Shown: positions 26,179 to 36,688, numbered from the stretch's first letter. The stretch is 64,000 nucleotides of DNA from CAXBOO01 sp963977425 (GCA_963977425.1 CAXBOO010000004.1:186001-250000), one strand, 5' to 3'. A program made the numbers and translations. Notes: a model not told the origin generated them from the sequence alone.

Positions 26179-28023
26179 TTATCTCTTTCTTCTTTTTCCA
26201 CCGCTAGCATCTTGCTCTGGGCCACCTAAGCGATCCATTGCGCAACGGAAACCAATTCTAGAAGATGACATTCTCTCATCTAAGAAACGTCTTGTAGAAG
26301 GCTTACAGAAATAAGCTCTGTCTGACCAAGATCCACCTTTGTAAACACGTGCACGGTTGTTGATTAAAGAAGTACTTCTCCAATCGTACATAGATTCTGA
26401 TTTACCTGGTGAATTGTTGAAACCATTGGCTAATTGACCAGCTGTTCTGTGCTCTTTGTAATCGTTTGAACGAACGAATTGATCTGCAGCTTTGTAATCT
26501 TGCGTAGTGTAAAGATCACCGTCAAGATAATCGCGGTTATCAGCAGATTTGTAATTGATTCTGTTTACGTTTTCTTCAACGTTTACATCACGCATTCTAA
26601 GTTGACCAGGTGTGTTGGTTACGTGATCAGAAATACCGTCCAATAATAATGGAGAAATTACGGTTTCACTGTCTTTAATACGGTCAATTAATTCTTGAAT
26701 TTTTTCATTAGCAGCGTCACGACGTCTTTGCTCAAATTCAGCAACCGCTTCAGCAGCTATACCGTTGATTTCAGCAACCAATTGAATTTCTTCTTGTGTA
26801 GGCTGACCAATTCGGCTAATAGATCCATCACGGTTATCTTCCATTCCAATTTTGAAATCGTTGATGTATTTCTGTACACCATAAACATCGTATTCAACGA
26901 TATCGTATTTGTCTTGTACGCCACCTTCAGAGTTCAATACAGGTGTTCTGTAATTGTTTCCTCTAAATGCTCTGAATTCATTTGCATCTTCGCTTGTAAG
27001 TGGTCTGTATACATCCATTACCCATTCAGAAACGTTACCAGCCATTGAATAAAGACCATAATCGTTAGGGAAGTATTTGTATACAGGAGCAGTAATGTCA
27101 GCACCATCATTCAAGGCACCAGCTACACCCATATAATCACCACGACCTCTAACAAAGTTGTCGTTGATGTCACCTAAGTAGTTACCGCTTCCGTTATCGT
27201 TACGGATAAAGTTTCCACTCCATGGGTAAATTCGTCTGTTTTCAATTCTTTCTTCGAAACTTTCTCCAATCAAACCAAGAGCAGCGTATTCCCATTCAGC
27301 TTCAGTAGGTAGTCTGTATTCTGGTAATAAAATACCATCAGCAATTCCAACATTTCTAAATTCAATGTTTGGATCCGAAGCAGGAAGTCCCTCTTTTCTT
27401 TTTGCACTTTGGTATTGACCAGCTAAATAAGAGTCAGTGCTGAAGTTGTCGTCATTTACTTGATTTGGGTTTGGTTCAAACAAGCCTTCGCGAATCAAAA
27501 TTTGTTCGTTAACACGGTCTGTTCTCCATTTCGCAAAATTACTTGCTTGTAACCAGCTAATACCAACTACAGGGTAATCTCTGTAAGCAGGGTGACGTAA
27601 ATAGTATTTTACGTAAGCTTCGTTGTAAGCCATTTTTTCACGCCAGATATTTGTGTCAGGCAAAGCGTTTCCAAATACTTCTGGGTAATCAGCTCCGTAT
27701 GTACGTCCTATAGAGTATAGGTATTCTGTATACATGAAGTTGGTTACTTCCGTTTCGTCCATGTAAAAGCTAGAAACAGAAACCTTTCTAGGTTCGTTGT
27801 TCCACTCGAAATAAATATCGCCTTCTGTTCGTCCCATTACAAAAGATCCACCTTCAATGAATACAAGTCCTGGACCTGTTTCTTGTTCTGTGAATGGAGG
27901 ACGCTCAAAACCACCATAGGCTTCGTCGTTGAATGGCATACCTGTTGAATTAGAAGTTTCTTTCGAACAAGCCGAAAGTGCAACTAAACCAATTAATCCA
28001 ATTGTTAACTTTAAGTTTCTCAT
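26179..28023 (-). CDS. gldJ: T9SS-associated SUMF1-domain lipoprotein GldJ
   Basis: An envelope lipoprotein of 614 residues required in relatives for T9SS function and gliding. The lipobox LSAC is at residues 16-19 with the acylated Cys at 19; the ATG at 28023 places it correctly, while a start at 28077 would not. A sulfatase-modifying-factor-like (SUMF1/FGE) fold is seen from GPGLVFIEGGSFVMGR (about 50) with internal AGNVSEWVMDV and a C-terminal GGSWSDRAYFCKPSTRR, but FGE activity is not expected. A long insert (about 370-480) is rich in charge. The end is basic (GGKRRKR). Alternatives are GldK/PorK; proximity to porU, porV and a porP/sprF gene favours GldJ. Confidence 0.85.
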   Translation of the reverse strand: MRNLKLTIGLIGLVALSACSKETSNSTGMPFNDEAYGGFERPPFTEQETGPGLVFIEGGSFVMGRTEGDIYFEWNNEPRKVSVSSFYMDETEVTNFMYTEYLYSIGRTYGADYPEVFGNALPDTNIWREKMAYNEAYVKYYLRHPAYRDYPVVGISWLQASNFAKWRTDRVNEQILIREGLFEPNPNQVNDDNFSTDSYLAGQYQSAKRKEGLPASDPNIEFRNVGIADGILLPEYRLPTEAEWEYAALGLIGESFEERIENRRIYPWSGNFIRNDNGSGNYLGDINDNFVRGRGDYMGVAGALNDGADITAPVYKYFPNDYGLYSMAGNVSEWVMDVYRPLTSEDANEFRAFRGNNYRTPVLNSEGGVQDKYDIVEYDVYGVQKYINDFKIGMEDNRDGSISRIGQPTQEEIQLVAEINGIAAEAVAEFEQRRRDAANEKIQELIDRIKDSETVISPLLLDGISDHVTNTPGQLRMRDVNVEENVNRINYKSADNRDYLDGDLYTTQDYKAADQFVRSNDYKEHRTAGQLANGFNNSPGKSESMYDWRSTSLINNRARVYKGGSWSDRAYFCKPSTRRFLDERMSSSRIGFRCAMDRLGGPEQDASGGKRRKR

Positions 28024-28061
28024 AAATTGAGCTTTACTGAATGACAAATTTATTCTTTTAA

Positions 28062-29042
28062 CTAAAATGAAGGACAAGATATTGTTCTAAACCTTCTTTT
28101 TTGCGGTCTACAGTCGAAATTATATCCTACTGATATCTCGTGCGAACCTGCTGTTTTGGTTGTTAGTGTCGACACGGTTATGTCGTAACTATATCCAAAT
28201 TTCAAATCGTTGTGCTCTACACCTAATAATAAGATGAAAGCATCTTGATTACGGTACCATACACCACCCAATATAGGGCCTTTTTGCATGTATAATCCAA
28301 ATAGCAATTGATTGAATTCGGCTTGTTGCATGTACATAATGTTTGGTGAAATGTAAGTTTCAGAACCTTTGTACTTGTTATCTCCGATAGGAATTTTAGA
28401 ACCTGCGTGAGCTGTAAATTTAAATGGCAATGGGCTTTCGTCCAATATCAAAGATTCGTTTGGCTCAGTTAAGTGATGCGCTGCAAATCCGAAATAGAAG
28501 TTTTTACTGTAACCAAACATACCTGCACCAAAATCCATATTTCCTACGCTACCACCACGAGGAATATCATTGGTGTTGTAAATAAAACCTTTACGAGCAT
28601 CAATCATATCCCCAAATGTTAATTTAGAGAAATCAAGACTACGTTGGAAATAAGCTACTTCAGCACCAAATTTTAATGCGAAACTTCTCGATAAATTGAA
28701 TGTGTATGCATAAGTTAAAGCTATGCGTGTGTTGCTTAAGGTATTTTCACCGGCTTCATCTCTTAGGAATTGAAGACCAACACCACCATATACACCTTTT
28801 ACAAACTGATCGTAAGATGCTGTAAATGTCACAAAGTTTCCTGAAATACCTGGCCATTGGTCGCGGTAATTCATTGTCGCCCTTGGGCATGTCTCAGAAC
28901 CCGCTAGTGCAGGGTTTAGATATAATGGGTTAGCGTAAAATTGTGTGAATTGTGGATCCTGCGCTTTTAGGTTCGCAGAAAACCCGATAATACATACAAT
29001 CGTTAGTGTAAAAGTTACAATATTCTTTATCATTGAGTACAT
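28062..29042 (-). CDS. PorP/SprF family type IX secretion membrane protein
   Basis: An outer-membrane beta-barrel of 326 residues. A signal peptide (ending about NLKAQ, near residue 27) is followed by the family start DPQFTQFYANPLYLNPALAG, then alternating aromatic strands to the C-terminus. PorP/SprF proteins anchor T9SS components or partner particular giant adhesins such as SprB. Two in-frame ATGs (29042 and 29033) are possible; I keep the longer. The stop is 38 bases before gldJ, so they form an operon, and it is divergent from porU. I cannot tell PorP from SprF on sequence alone. Confidence 0.86.
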   Translation of the reverse strand: MYSMIKNIVTFTLTIVCIIGFSANLKAQDPQFTQFYANPLYLNPALAGSETCPRATMNYRDQWPGISGNFVTFTASYDQFVKGVYGGVGLQFLRDEAGENTLSNTRIALTYAYTFNLSRSFALKFGAEVAYFQRSLDFSKLTFGDMIDARKGFIYNTNDIPRGGSVGNMDFGAGMFGYSKNFYFGFAAHHLTEPNESLILDESPLPFKFTAHAGSKIPIGDNKYKGSETYISPNIMYMQQAEFNQLLFGLYMQKGPILGGVWYRNQDAFILLLGVEHNDLKFGYSYDITVSTLTTKTAGSHEISVGYNFDCRPQKRRFRTISCPSF

Positions 29043-29239
29043 TTAGTTCGCAATTCAAGGTTGGTTTGATTGGGAAATAAAATCCGCCAATAGCCGTTTC
29101 ACTCACAAAGTAAGTTAATCGTGCTGTTTTTTTAGTTGCTTAAATGGTTATTTCGGACACATTTAATCTCTAAAGGTGGATTTGAGTATTTGAACAATAT
29201 TAGAAAAAAACACCTTATGTTGAGTAAGGATATAAAATT

Positions 29240-32200
29240 ATGCTGTTAATAAAAAATGTAAAACACTGTTATTCAAAGGTTAAGGCAAACATAACTTTGT
29301 TGATAAGTGCACTTCTACTTAGCTTATTTCCTTGGAAAGCTAAGGCGGAAGCTTTCAGCTCTATTTCAGGCTTTCCTGAATCCTCTGTTTTAGCGAGCGG
29401 AAATTGGTATAAATACTCCATTTCAACATCGGGTCTCCATAAAATATCTTACAACGATTTAAGTAATCAAGGGATTCTTTCTGGTAGTATTGCTACCAAT
29501 CTTATACGTGTTTATGGTAATGGAACGGGCGATTTGTCTTTCTCTAACAACGATGAGCAACCAAATGGACTTATTCAAATTCCATTGTTGGTTGAGGATG
29601 GTGGCGATGGTGTTTTTAATGCTGGAGATGCTGTTTACTTTTTTGCAAATTCAGCGGATAAAATTGTGTACAATTCAGCTCAATCTCTCTATTCAGAAAA
29701 AGAGAAAATTTACGACCCTAATACCTATTATTTTATTTCTATCCAAGGCAGTGTTGATAATCAAGCTTTGATACAAACAGGAGATCAGTCAACGGATAAT
29801 TGTGACAATACTATCAATGACCATGTGGTAGTTAAACAACATGAATTGAATTCTAAAAACCTGATCAAATCAGGAAGAGTAAAATATGGTGAGAATTTTG
29901 ATTTTACTACATCGCGTACTTTTTCGTTTGATTTAGAAAACAAAAGCAATAATCAAGTACGTTATAAGGTAAGTGTAGCTGGAGCTTCTTCAGGCGAAAG
30001 GCCTAAATACGATGTGTCAATAAATGGTGAATTCAAACATCAGATAACCATTCCGGCTCAAGGTGGATACGATCCGTATAAGCGAGTGGATATGGTTGAA
30101 AATGATTTGGTAACCAATGAGAATATGGTAGTCGACTTAACTTTTGTGAAACCAAACAGTACAGCTTCAGGTTACTTAGATGAAATTGTTGTGAATTACT
30201 TGGCTTCAAATGATGTGCTGTCGAATGATGTTTGGGTGTTTGATACTGAATTAGATCCATCTCAAGTATATTGTATTAGTGTTCCTAATGGATTGGTTAT
30301 CGATGCAACCAATCAAGACGCACCTCAATTGTTGAATGCTGAAAATGGAAAAGTGAAAATGATGCTAAGCACTAATACGCGCTTATTAGTTGCGGATAAG
30401 AATTTAGCTTTTAAAGGATCTTTCGTTGAAAAAATTGAAAATCAAAATCTGCATGCACTAAGCAATATTGACTATTTAATTGTAGCGCCAAACCGCTTTT
30501 TGAACGAAGCTGAAAGATTGGCTGTATTGCATCGGTCAGAAGGTTTGAAAGTAGAAGTCGTAGAGGCGTCAAAAATTTACAATGAGTTTAGTGCAGGAGC
30601 AGTTGATATAGGGGGTATAAGAAATTTTGTTAAGCATTTATATGCTAGTCCAGCTTCGGCTAGTAATCCTTTGAAATATCTGTTGTTGTTTGGCGATGCA
30701 TCGTATAATAACAACTTTGAAGAAAGAGATTTGTACCTCCCGAGTTATCAGAGCTTGAATTCTGAAGGATTGACTTCAAGTTATGTGACCGATGATTTTT
30801 TTGGATTTTTAAATTCTGACGGACGTTCTATCTCAACAAGTCAAATTTCAATTGGAATTGGAAGATTTCCAGTTTCAACACAAGATGAAGCTAAAGCAGT
30901 GGTTGATAAAGTTTATCGATACGTACAATCTCAAAACGACAATACTTATGGCGCATGGAGAAACAGAGTGTCTTTTGTTTCGGACGATCAAAATGGGTCA
31001 GGTGTTGAGAATTGGTTGCATATGAATCAGGCCAATAGATTGGCAGACGAACTAGAAGAGAAATTCAATGGTTTTGTGTCGAATAAAATTTTGCTCGATT
31101 CTTACAAACAAATATCTACTCCTGGTGGAGAGCGCTACCCAGAAGCAAATAATGCCATTAGAGATGCTGTACAGAATGGTTCTCTAATTGTAAATTATAC
31201 TGGCCATGGTGGTGAATTAGGGTGGGCTCATGAAAGAATATTGGATGTGCCGACTATCAATTCGTGGACCAATAAAGATAGACTATCACTTTTTGTAACT
31301 GCAACGTGTGAATTCAGCCGTTTTGATGATCCGGATAGAATTTCGGCTGGTGAATATGCTTTGCTTAATCCTAACGGAGGAGCGATTGGCTTATTTACTA
31401 CTACCCGATTAGTGTATTCGTTTGCAAATGAAAAAATCAACGAGATATTTTATAAATACGCGCTTCCTTCAGATGCATACCCTGACTTAAGAGTGGGGGA
31501 CATCATGCGATTAACAAAAAGAGATATTGCTTCATCAACTGTAGCGTCTATCAATCATCTGAATTTCACCTTATTGGGCGACCCTGCTGTTCGTTTGCAT
31601 TACCCAAAATACAAAGTTTTTACATCAGCCATAAACGGTATGGAAGTAACTCAAGGCGTTGATACACTCAAAGCTCTAGGGAAAACATCTATTGAAGGGT
31701 TTATAGGAAATGCCGATGGGACTGTAAAAACGGATTTTAATGGTGAAGTTGAAATAACCATCAACGATAAGAAATCGCAATTGCAGACTTTAAAAAATGA
31801 AGGGTCTCAAGCTTTTCCTTACCAAAGTTGGGACAAAGTAATTTATAAAGGCAGCGCAGAAGTTATCGATGGTAAATTCAAAATGGAGTTTATAGTTCCG
31901 AGAGATTTGATTTTCACATATGGTAAGGGGCGAATATCATACTATGCAAAAGGAAACAATACAGATGCAAATGGCGTTTTCGATGAGTTTACCGTTGGTG
32001 GACAATCGGATGATGCTATAGCAGACGATGAAGGTCCCGCGATTGAATTGTATATGAATTCTACTCAGTTTAATGTGGGCGATAACATTGGTAGCGACGG
32101 GCTATTGTTAGCTTATCTAAGCGACAGTTCAGGAATTAATACTACAGGAAATGGAGTAGGGCATGACATCATAGCTTATGTAGATGGAAACACTCAAAAT

Positions 32201-32683
32201 GCGGTTGTGCTCAATGATTATTTTCAATCAGATTTAAACAGTTATCAAAGCGGGTTGGTCAAATTTCCGATGGAAGATATTGAAGATGGTGAGCATACGC
32301 TTACTGTTAGAGCGTGGGACATCAACAACAATCCATCAGAAAATTCTACTCGATTTGTTGTAACGTCTAGTTCTGGCCTACAATTGAGTGACTTAATGAA
32401 TTATCCAAATCCGGTTCAAAACTCAACAACCTTTGCTTTCAAATCGAATGCAGATGACGGAATACTTACTGCAACGGTTAAGATTTACGACAGTTTTGGG
32501 CGTTTAATAGACAGTATTTCCAAGGAATTTGAAAACGGTTCGTTTGAGAATGAAGGCCTAAAATGGAATATTAATCAGTCCGGACAAAATATATCAAGCG
32601 GAACCTTCGTTTATGCCCTCGAAATAAAAAATCAGGCTGGAGAAACTTCTGTATTAACAAACACGATGATTGTCATTCGTTAA
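29240..32683 (+). CDS. porU: Type IX secretion system sortase PorU
   Basis: The outer-membrane-associated protease that cleaves T9SS C-terminal domains and links cargo to the surface, 1147 residues. A signal peptide (about 1-38) is followed by N-terminal beta-rich domains and a gingipain-like C25 peptidase region (about 410-790). Catalytic candidates are the His of TGHGGELGW (near residue 656) and the Cys of TATCEFSRF (near 690). The end is NYPNPVQNSTTF...NQAGETSVLTNTMIVIR, a type A T9SS C-terminal domain, as PorU normally has. Length is typical (about 1150). It is followed by porV after 43 bases, the conserved pairing of attachment-complex genes. Confidence 0.95.
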   Translation: MLLIKNVKHCYSKVKANITLLISALLLSLFPWKAKAEAFSSISGFPESSVLASGNWYKYSISTSGLHKISYNDLSNQGILSGSIATNLIRVYGNGTGDLSFSNNDEQPNGLIQIPLLVEDGGDGVFNAGDAVYFFANSADKIVYNSAQSLYSEKEKIYDPNTYYFISIQGSVDNQALIQTGDQSTDNCDNTINDHVVVKQHELNSKNLIKSGRVKYGENFDFTTSRTFSFDLENKSNNQVRYKVSVAGASSGERPKYDVSINGEFKHQITIPAQGGYDPYKRVDMVENDLVTNENMVVDLTFVKPNSTASGYLDEIVVNYLASNDVLSNDVWVFDTELDPSQVYCISVPNGLVIDATNQDAPQLLNAENGKVKMMLSTNTRLLVADKNLAFKGSFVEKIENQNLHALSNIDYLIVAPNRFLNEAERLAVLHRSEGLKVEVVEASKIYNEFSAGAVDIGGIRNFVKHLYASPASASNPLKYLLLFGDASYNNNFEERDLYLPSYQSLNSEGLTSSYVTDDFFGFLNSDGRSISTSQISIGIGRFPVSTQDEAKAVVDKVYRYVQSQNDNTYGAWRNRVSFVSDDQNGSGVENWLHMNQANRLADELEEKFNGFVSNKILLDSYKQISTPGGERYPEANNAIRDAVQNGSLIVNYTGHGGELGWAHERILDVPTINSWTNKDRLSLFVTATCEFSRFDDPDRISAGEYALLNPNGGAIGLFTTTRLVYSFANEKINEIFYKYALPSDAYPDLRVGDIMRLTKRDIASSTVASINHLNFTLLGDPAVRLHYPKYKVFTSAINGMEVTQGVDTLKALGKTSIEGFIGNADGTVKTDFNGEVEITINDKKSQLQTLKNEGSQAFPYQSWDKVIYKGSAEVIDGKFKMEFIVPRDLIFTYGKGRISYYAKGNNTDANGVFDEFTVGGQSDDAIADDEGPAIELYMNSTQFNVGDNIGSDGLLLAYLSDSSGINTTGNGVGHDIIAYVDGNTQNAVVLNDYFQSDLNSYQSGLVKFPMEDIEDGEHTLTVRAWDINNNPSENSTRFVVTSSSGLQLSDLMNYPNPVQNSTTFAFKSNADDGILTATVKIYDSFGRLIDSISKEFENGSFENEGLKWNINQSGQNISSGTFVYALEIKNQAGETSVLTNTMIVIR

Positions 32684-32726
32684 AAAATGCGTTCTATCTT
32701 TGCCGACCTTTTCTTGAAATAAGTAA

Positions 32727-33896
32727 ATGACTAAACACCTTATATCATCGCTCGTTTTTTTGGGAACAACATTTTTTGCATCTGCACAAAATGGAAATCA
32801 AAACGATAGAGCCAACGATGTTCAGCTAAACGCTATTACTACAGCTGTACCTTTTTTAAACATTGCTCCAGACAGTAGAAGTTCTGCTATGGGTGATGCT
32901 GGGGTAGCTACTAGTCCTGATGTAAATAGCATCCATTGGAATCCAGCTAAATTGGCTTTTGTAACCGAAGATGTAGAATTCGGATTGTCGTATTCTCCTT
33001 GGTTGAGAAGTTTGGTGCCCGATATGAATATTGCGTATTTATCAGCATACAAGCGCATCAACAAGATTTCTACTATCGGTGGATCTTTGCGCTATTTCTC
33101 TTTGGGTAAAATTTCTTTTACCGACGATAATGGCGATCCAATAAGAGACTTTACTCCAGTAGAATTTGCTATCGATGGTGCGTATGCATTGAAGTTGAGC
33201 GAAAGATTGTCATCAGGCGTTTCTTTGCGTTATGTAAGAAGTAACCTAACAGGTGGTTCAATTATTCCTGGTGCTGAAACCAAGCCAGGTCAATCTGTAG
33301 CCTTTGATGTTTCTGCATTTTATAGAAGCAAGAAATTTCAGGTAGCCGACAAGCCTGCGACGTTGAATGCTGGTATCAATATTTCTAATGTTGGTAACAA
33401 AATGGCATATACAAATGCTAGTTCAACAGATGAGGATTTTATACCTACTAACTTAAAGTTAGGGACAGCACTTAATGTAGATGTGGATGAATACAATGCT
33501 GTTACGTTTACGGTTGATTTCAATAAATTATTAGTGCCAACTCCCAATGGGGATTTAGATAGCGGAAATGTATCGCCAGTTGAAGCTATTTTTGGATCTT
33601 TCAACGATGCTCCAGGTGGTAGCAAAGAAGAACTTCGCGAAATTAATATTGGTGGTGGTATCGAATACCGTTATACTGATCAATTGGCTTTCCGTGCTGG
33701 TTATTTCAACGAACACGAAACAAAAGGAAATAGAAAATTCATCACTTTTGGTGCCGGATTTCACTACAGTGCATTCCAATTCGATTTGAGCTATTTGTTG
33801 TCTGTAAGACAAAACAACCCGTTGGCCAATACGCTCAGATTTTCTTTGACTTTTGCATTTGACAACAGTGCAGCAGACTCTTCTGAAAAACTCTAA
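32727..33896 (+). CDS. porV: Type IX secretion system outer-membrane protein PorV (LptO)
   Basis: A FadL-like beta-barrel of 389 residues that shuttles cargo from the secretion pore to PorU. The signal peptide ends at FASAQ (residue 21). PFLNIAPDSRSSAMGDAG (about 44-61) and the DVNSIHWNPAKLAF segment are typical of PorV, and the C-terminal strand ends SLTFAFD. It pairs with porU, and 1 base separates its stop from the ispF ATG. Expected outer-membrane location. Confidence 0.94.
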   Translation: MTKHLISSLVFLGTTFFASAQNGNQNDRANDVQLNAITTAVPFLNIAPDSRSSAMGDAGVATSPDVNSIHWNPAKLAFVTEDVEFGLSYSPWLRSLVPDMNIAYLSAYKRINKISTIGGSLRYFSLGKISFTDDNGDPIRDFTPVEFAIDGAYALKLSERLSSGVSLRYVRSNLTGGSIIPGAETKPGQSVAFDVSAFYRSKKFQVADKPATLNAGINISNVGNKMAYTNASSTDEDFIPTNLKLGTALNVDVDEYNAVTFTVDFNKLLVPTPNGDLDSGNVSPVEAIFGSFNDAPGGSKEELREINIGGGIEYRYTDQLAFRAGYFNEHETKGNRKFITFGAGFHYSAFQFDLSYLLSVRQNNPLANTLRFSLTFAFDNSAADSSEKL

Positions 33897-33897
33897 T

Positions 33898-34383
33898 ATG
33901 TCAATTAGAATAGGATACGGTTTTGATGTACATCAATTGGCTGAAGGATACGACTTTTGGCTTGGCGGTATTAAATTAGAACACATTACAGGTTCTGTTG
34001 GTCATTCCGATGCCGATGTTTTGCTTCACGCAATATGCGATGCATTACTCGGTGCATTGGCTTTAAAAGATATCGGATATCATTTTCCTGATACTGATCC
34101 TAAGTTCAAAGGCATCGATTCTAAGATCCTTTTAAAGCATACGTACGACCTTATACTAAAAGAAGGGTACGAATTAGGAAATTTAGACAGCACTATTTGC
34201 TTGCAAGAACCTAAAATAAAACCCCATATAGATACAATGAGAAATTGCATTGCTGATGTGATGCAAGTGTCTGTAAGTCAGGTTTCTGTTAAAGCTACGA
34301 CTACCGAGAAAATGGGCTTCGAAGGCCGAGGTGAAGGCGTTTCTGCGCATGCTACGGTACTCCTTTTAAAACAGACTAAATAG
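33898..34383 (+). CDS. ispF: 2-C-methyl-D-erythritol 2,4-cyclodiphosphate synthase IspF
   Basis: The MEP-pathway cyclase making the 2,4-cyclodiphosphate from CDP-ME-2P, supplying isoprenoids. The 161-residue protein opens IRIGYGFDVHQLAEG with metal ligands Asp10 and His12, then GHSDADVLLHAICDALLGAL (about 35-54) with the third metal His. The ATG at 33898 is preferred over an earlier frame start inside porV. The gene follows porV by one base, so it may ride on the porUV transcript; no metabolic link is evident. Confidence 0.95.
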   Translation: MSIRIGYGFDVHQLAEGYDFWLGGIKLEHITGSVGHSDADVLLHAICDALLGALALKDIGYHFPDTDPKFKGIDSKILLKHTYDLILKEGYELGNLDSTICLQEPKIKPHIDTMRNCIADVMQVSVSQVSVKATTTEKMGFEGRGEGVSAHATVLLLKQTK

Positions 34384-34450
34384 AACTAAGTTCAAGGTTC
34401 CTTTTTTTTGTAATCCAATTGTATAACTTTGAATTCGCAAAAAGTTCGCT

Positions 34451-35455
34451 ATGGCGGTAAGACGACGAGAAAAACTAGAGCCTAAAGACTACGTTGAGTG
34501 GTACAAGGACATGCTATTGATGCGCAAATTCGAAGAGAAATGTGGTCAATTGTATATACAGCAAAAATTTGGCGGTTTCTGCCATTTATACATTGGGCAA
34601 GAAGCTATTTTGGCCGGTATGGCCGCGGCTATCGACCCTACAGATAGAATGATTACAGCGTATCGTGATCATGCACATCCATTGATTATCGGTACGGATC
34701 CTAAAAAGGTGATGGCAGAATTGTACGGTAAGAATACCGGAACAAGTAAAGGTAAAGGTGGATCTATGCACATGTTCGATAAAGAACGCAACCTATTTGG
34801 TGGTCACGGAATCGTGGGTGGTCAAATTGGTTTAGGTGCTGGTATCGCATTTGCTGATAGATACAATAACGAAAAACGTGCTACCATATGTTTTATGGGT
34901 GATGGTGCTGCTCGTCAGGGTATTTTACATGAAACATTCAACATGGCTATGGTTTGGAAACTTCCAGTGGTATTTATCATTGAGAACAACCAATATGCTA
35001 TGGGTACATCGGTAGAACGTACTACCAACGTACACGATATGTCTAAAATGGGAGCGAGTTACGAAATGCCTTCTGAAAGTGTGGATGGAATGAGTCCTGA
35101 AGCCGTTCATAAAGCTATTTTGAAAGCTGCCGATAGAGCCAAAGCTGGCGAAGGTCCAACACTATTGGATATCCGTACGTATCGTTTCAAAGGACACTCT
35201 ATGTCCGATCCTCAAAAGTACAGAACCAAAGAAGAAGTTGAGCAGTACAAAAGTCAAGACCCTATTCAAACTACTTTGACTAAAATCAAAGAGAACAAAT
35301 GGGCGACTGAAGATGAGATAAAAGACATTCAAAAAGCAGTAGCTAAAATCGTAGAGGAGTCTGTGAAGTTTGCAGAAGAATCGCCATTACCAGATGCTAG
35401 CGAACTATACGAAGACGTTTACATTCAAGAAGATTATCCTTTCATAACGGATTAA
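34451..35455 (+). CDS. pdhA: Pyruvate dehydrogenase E1 component, alpha subunit
   Basis: A 334-residue thiamine-diphosphate-binding subunit. The ThDP motif GDGAARQGILHETFNMA (about 150-166) ending in IENN (about 179-182), and YRDHAHPLIIG, GKGGSMHMFD and the regulatory-loop-like RTYRFKGHSMSDPQKYR are present. It forms an operon with the E2 gene 12 bases downstream. A TAACTTTG box at 34424-34431 resembles a -7 element and would give a leader of about 14 bases, but the spacing to an upstream TTTG (13) is short. The beta subunit is at 20047-21024. Confidence 0.95.
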   Translation: MAVRRREKLEPKDYVEWYKDMLLMRKFEEKCGQLYIQQKFGGFCHLYIGQEAILAGMAAAIDPTDRMITAYRDHAHPLIIGTDPKKVMAELYGKNTGTSKGKGGSMHMFDKERNLFGGHGIVGGQIGLGAGIAFADRYNNEKRATICFMGDGAARQGILHETFNMAMVWKLPVVFIIENNQYAMGTSVERTTNVHDMSKMGASYEMPSESVDGMSPEAVHKAILKAADRAKAGEGPTLLDIRTYRFKGHSMSDPQKYRTKEEVEQYKSQDPIQTTLTKIKENKWATEDEIKDIQKAVAKIVEESVKFAEESPLPDASELYEDVYIQEDYPFITD

Positions 35456-35467
35456 ATATATTATTAG

Positions 35468-36688
35468 ATGGCTGAAATAGTTAGAATGCCTAAGCTAAGC
35501 GATACCATGACGGAAGGTCAGGTAGCTGAGTGGCACAAAAAAGTTGGAGATGTTGTTGAAGCGGGTGAATTGCTTGCTGAAATTGAAACTGACAAGGCAA
35601 CTATGGAGTTTGAATCGTTTCAGGACGGTGTGTTACTTCACATAGGTGTGAACAAAGGCGAAACAGCGGTTGTCGATTCTATATTGGCAATTCTGGGTGA
35701 AAAAGGCGAAGATGTTAGCGAGCTTATTGCAAATGACTCTGTTCCTGCTGCAGCTCCAGTTAAAGAAGAGGCTCCAGCACCTTCTGCACCTGCAGCAAAA
35801 GCTGAAACCCCAGTAGCTGTAAATGAAACAGTAAAAACTACGAATACTTCTGGAAGAGTGTTTGCCTCTCCTTTGGCTAAAAAATTAGCGGAAGAAAAAG
35901 GGGTTGATTTAGCATCCATTCCTGGTACTGGCGGAAACGGTCGTATCGTGAAGAAAGATGTGGAAGGTTTTACACCATCAGCATCTTCTGCCAATTTGGG
36001 CGTTAGCGAATCTTATAGAGATGAGAATATTTCTCAAATGCGTAAGACCATTGCTCGTCGTTTGTCTGAAAGTAAATTTTCTGCGCCACACTTCTACTTA
36101 AATATTGATGTAGATATGGACAATGCCTTTGCAACTCGCGAAAGCATGAAGAAAAAAATGGATGCCAAGTTCTCTTTCAACGATTTAGTTGTTAAAGCAT
36201 CTGCGGCAGCATTGAAAAAACATCCAGAAATCAACGTTTCTTGGTTGGGCGATAAAATTCGTTACTACGATTACGTAAATATAGGAGTTGCTATTGCCAT
36301 TCCAGAAGGATTGGTTGTACCTGTTGTAAAGCATGCCGATAAAAAAGGTTTGACAGAAATTGGTGCGGAAGTGCGTGAATTTGCCGCTAAAGCAAAAGAT
36401 AAAAAGATTCAACCTTCTGATATGGAAGGGAATACCTTTACTATTTCAAACTTAGGTATGTTTGGTATCGATAGTTTTACGGCTATAGTAAATCCACCAG
36501 ACGCTTGCATATTAGCAGTAGGGGCTATCCGTGATGAAGTAGTTGTTAAAGACGGCAACATTCAGCCTGGAAAACGCATGAAGATTACCCTTTCTTGCGA
36601 TCACCGTGTGGTTGATGGAGCTAAAGGTTCTGCCTTCTTACAAACGCTTAAAAATCATTTAGAAGAACCAATGTCTATACTGCTTTAA
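35468..36688 (+). CDS. pdhC: Pyruvate dehydrogenase E2, dihydrolipoamide acetyltransferase
   Basis: The E2 core of the PDH complex, 406 residues with a single lipoyl domain. Lys43 in ETDKATMEFES is the lipoylation site. An Ala/Pro-rich linker (about 92-125) precedes the E1/E3-binding domain (SPLAKKLAEEKGVDLASIPG, about 135-154) and the catalytic domain, whose HRVVDGAKG (about 378-386) has the active-site His and Asp. One lipoyl domain is common in Bacteroidota. E3 (lipoamide dehydrogenase) is not in the window. Confidence 0.95.
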   Translation: MAEIVRMPKLSDTMTEGQVAEWHKKVGDVVEAGELLAEIETDKATMEFESFQDGVLLHIGVNKGETAVVDSILAILGEKGEDVSELIANDSVPAAAPVKEEAPAPSAPAAKAETPVAVNETVKTTNTSGRVFASPLAKKLAEEKGVDLASIPGTGGNGRIVKKDVEGFTPSASSANLGVSESYRDENISQMRKTIARRLSESKFSAPHFYLNIDVDMDNAFATRESMKKKMDAKFSFNDLVVKASAAALKKHPEINVSWLGDKIRYYDYVNIGVAIAIPEGLVVPVVKHADKKGLTEIGAEVREFAAKAKDKKIQPSDMEGNTFTISNLGMFGIDSFTAIVNPPDACILAVGAIRDEVVVKDGNIQPGKRMKITLSCDHRVVDGAKGSAFLQTLKNHLEEPMSILL

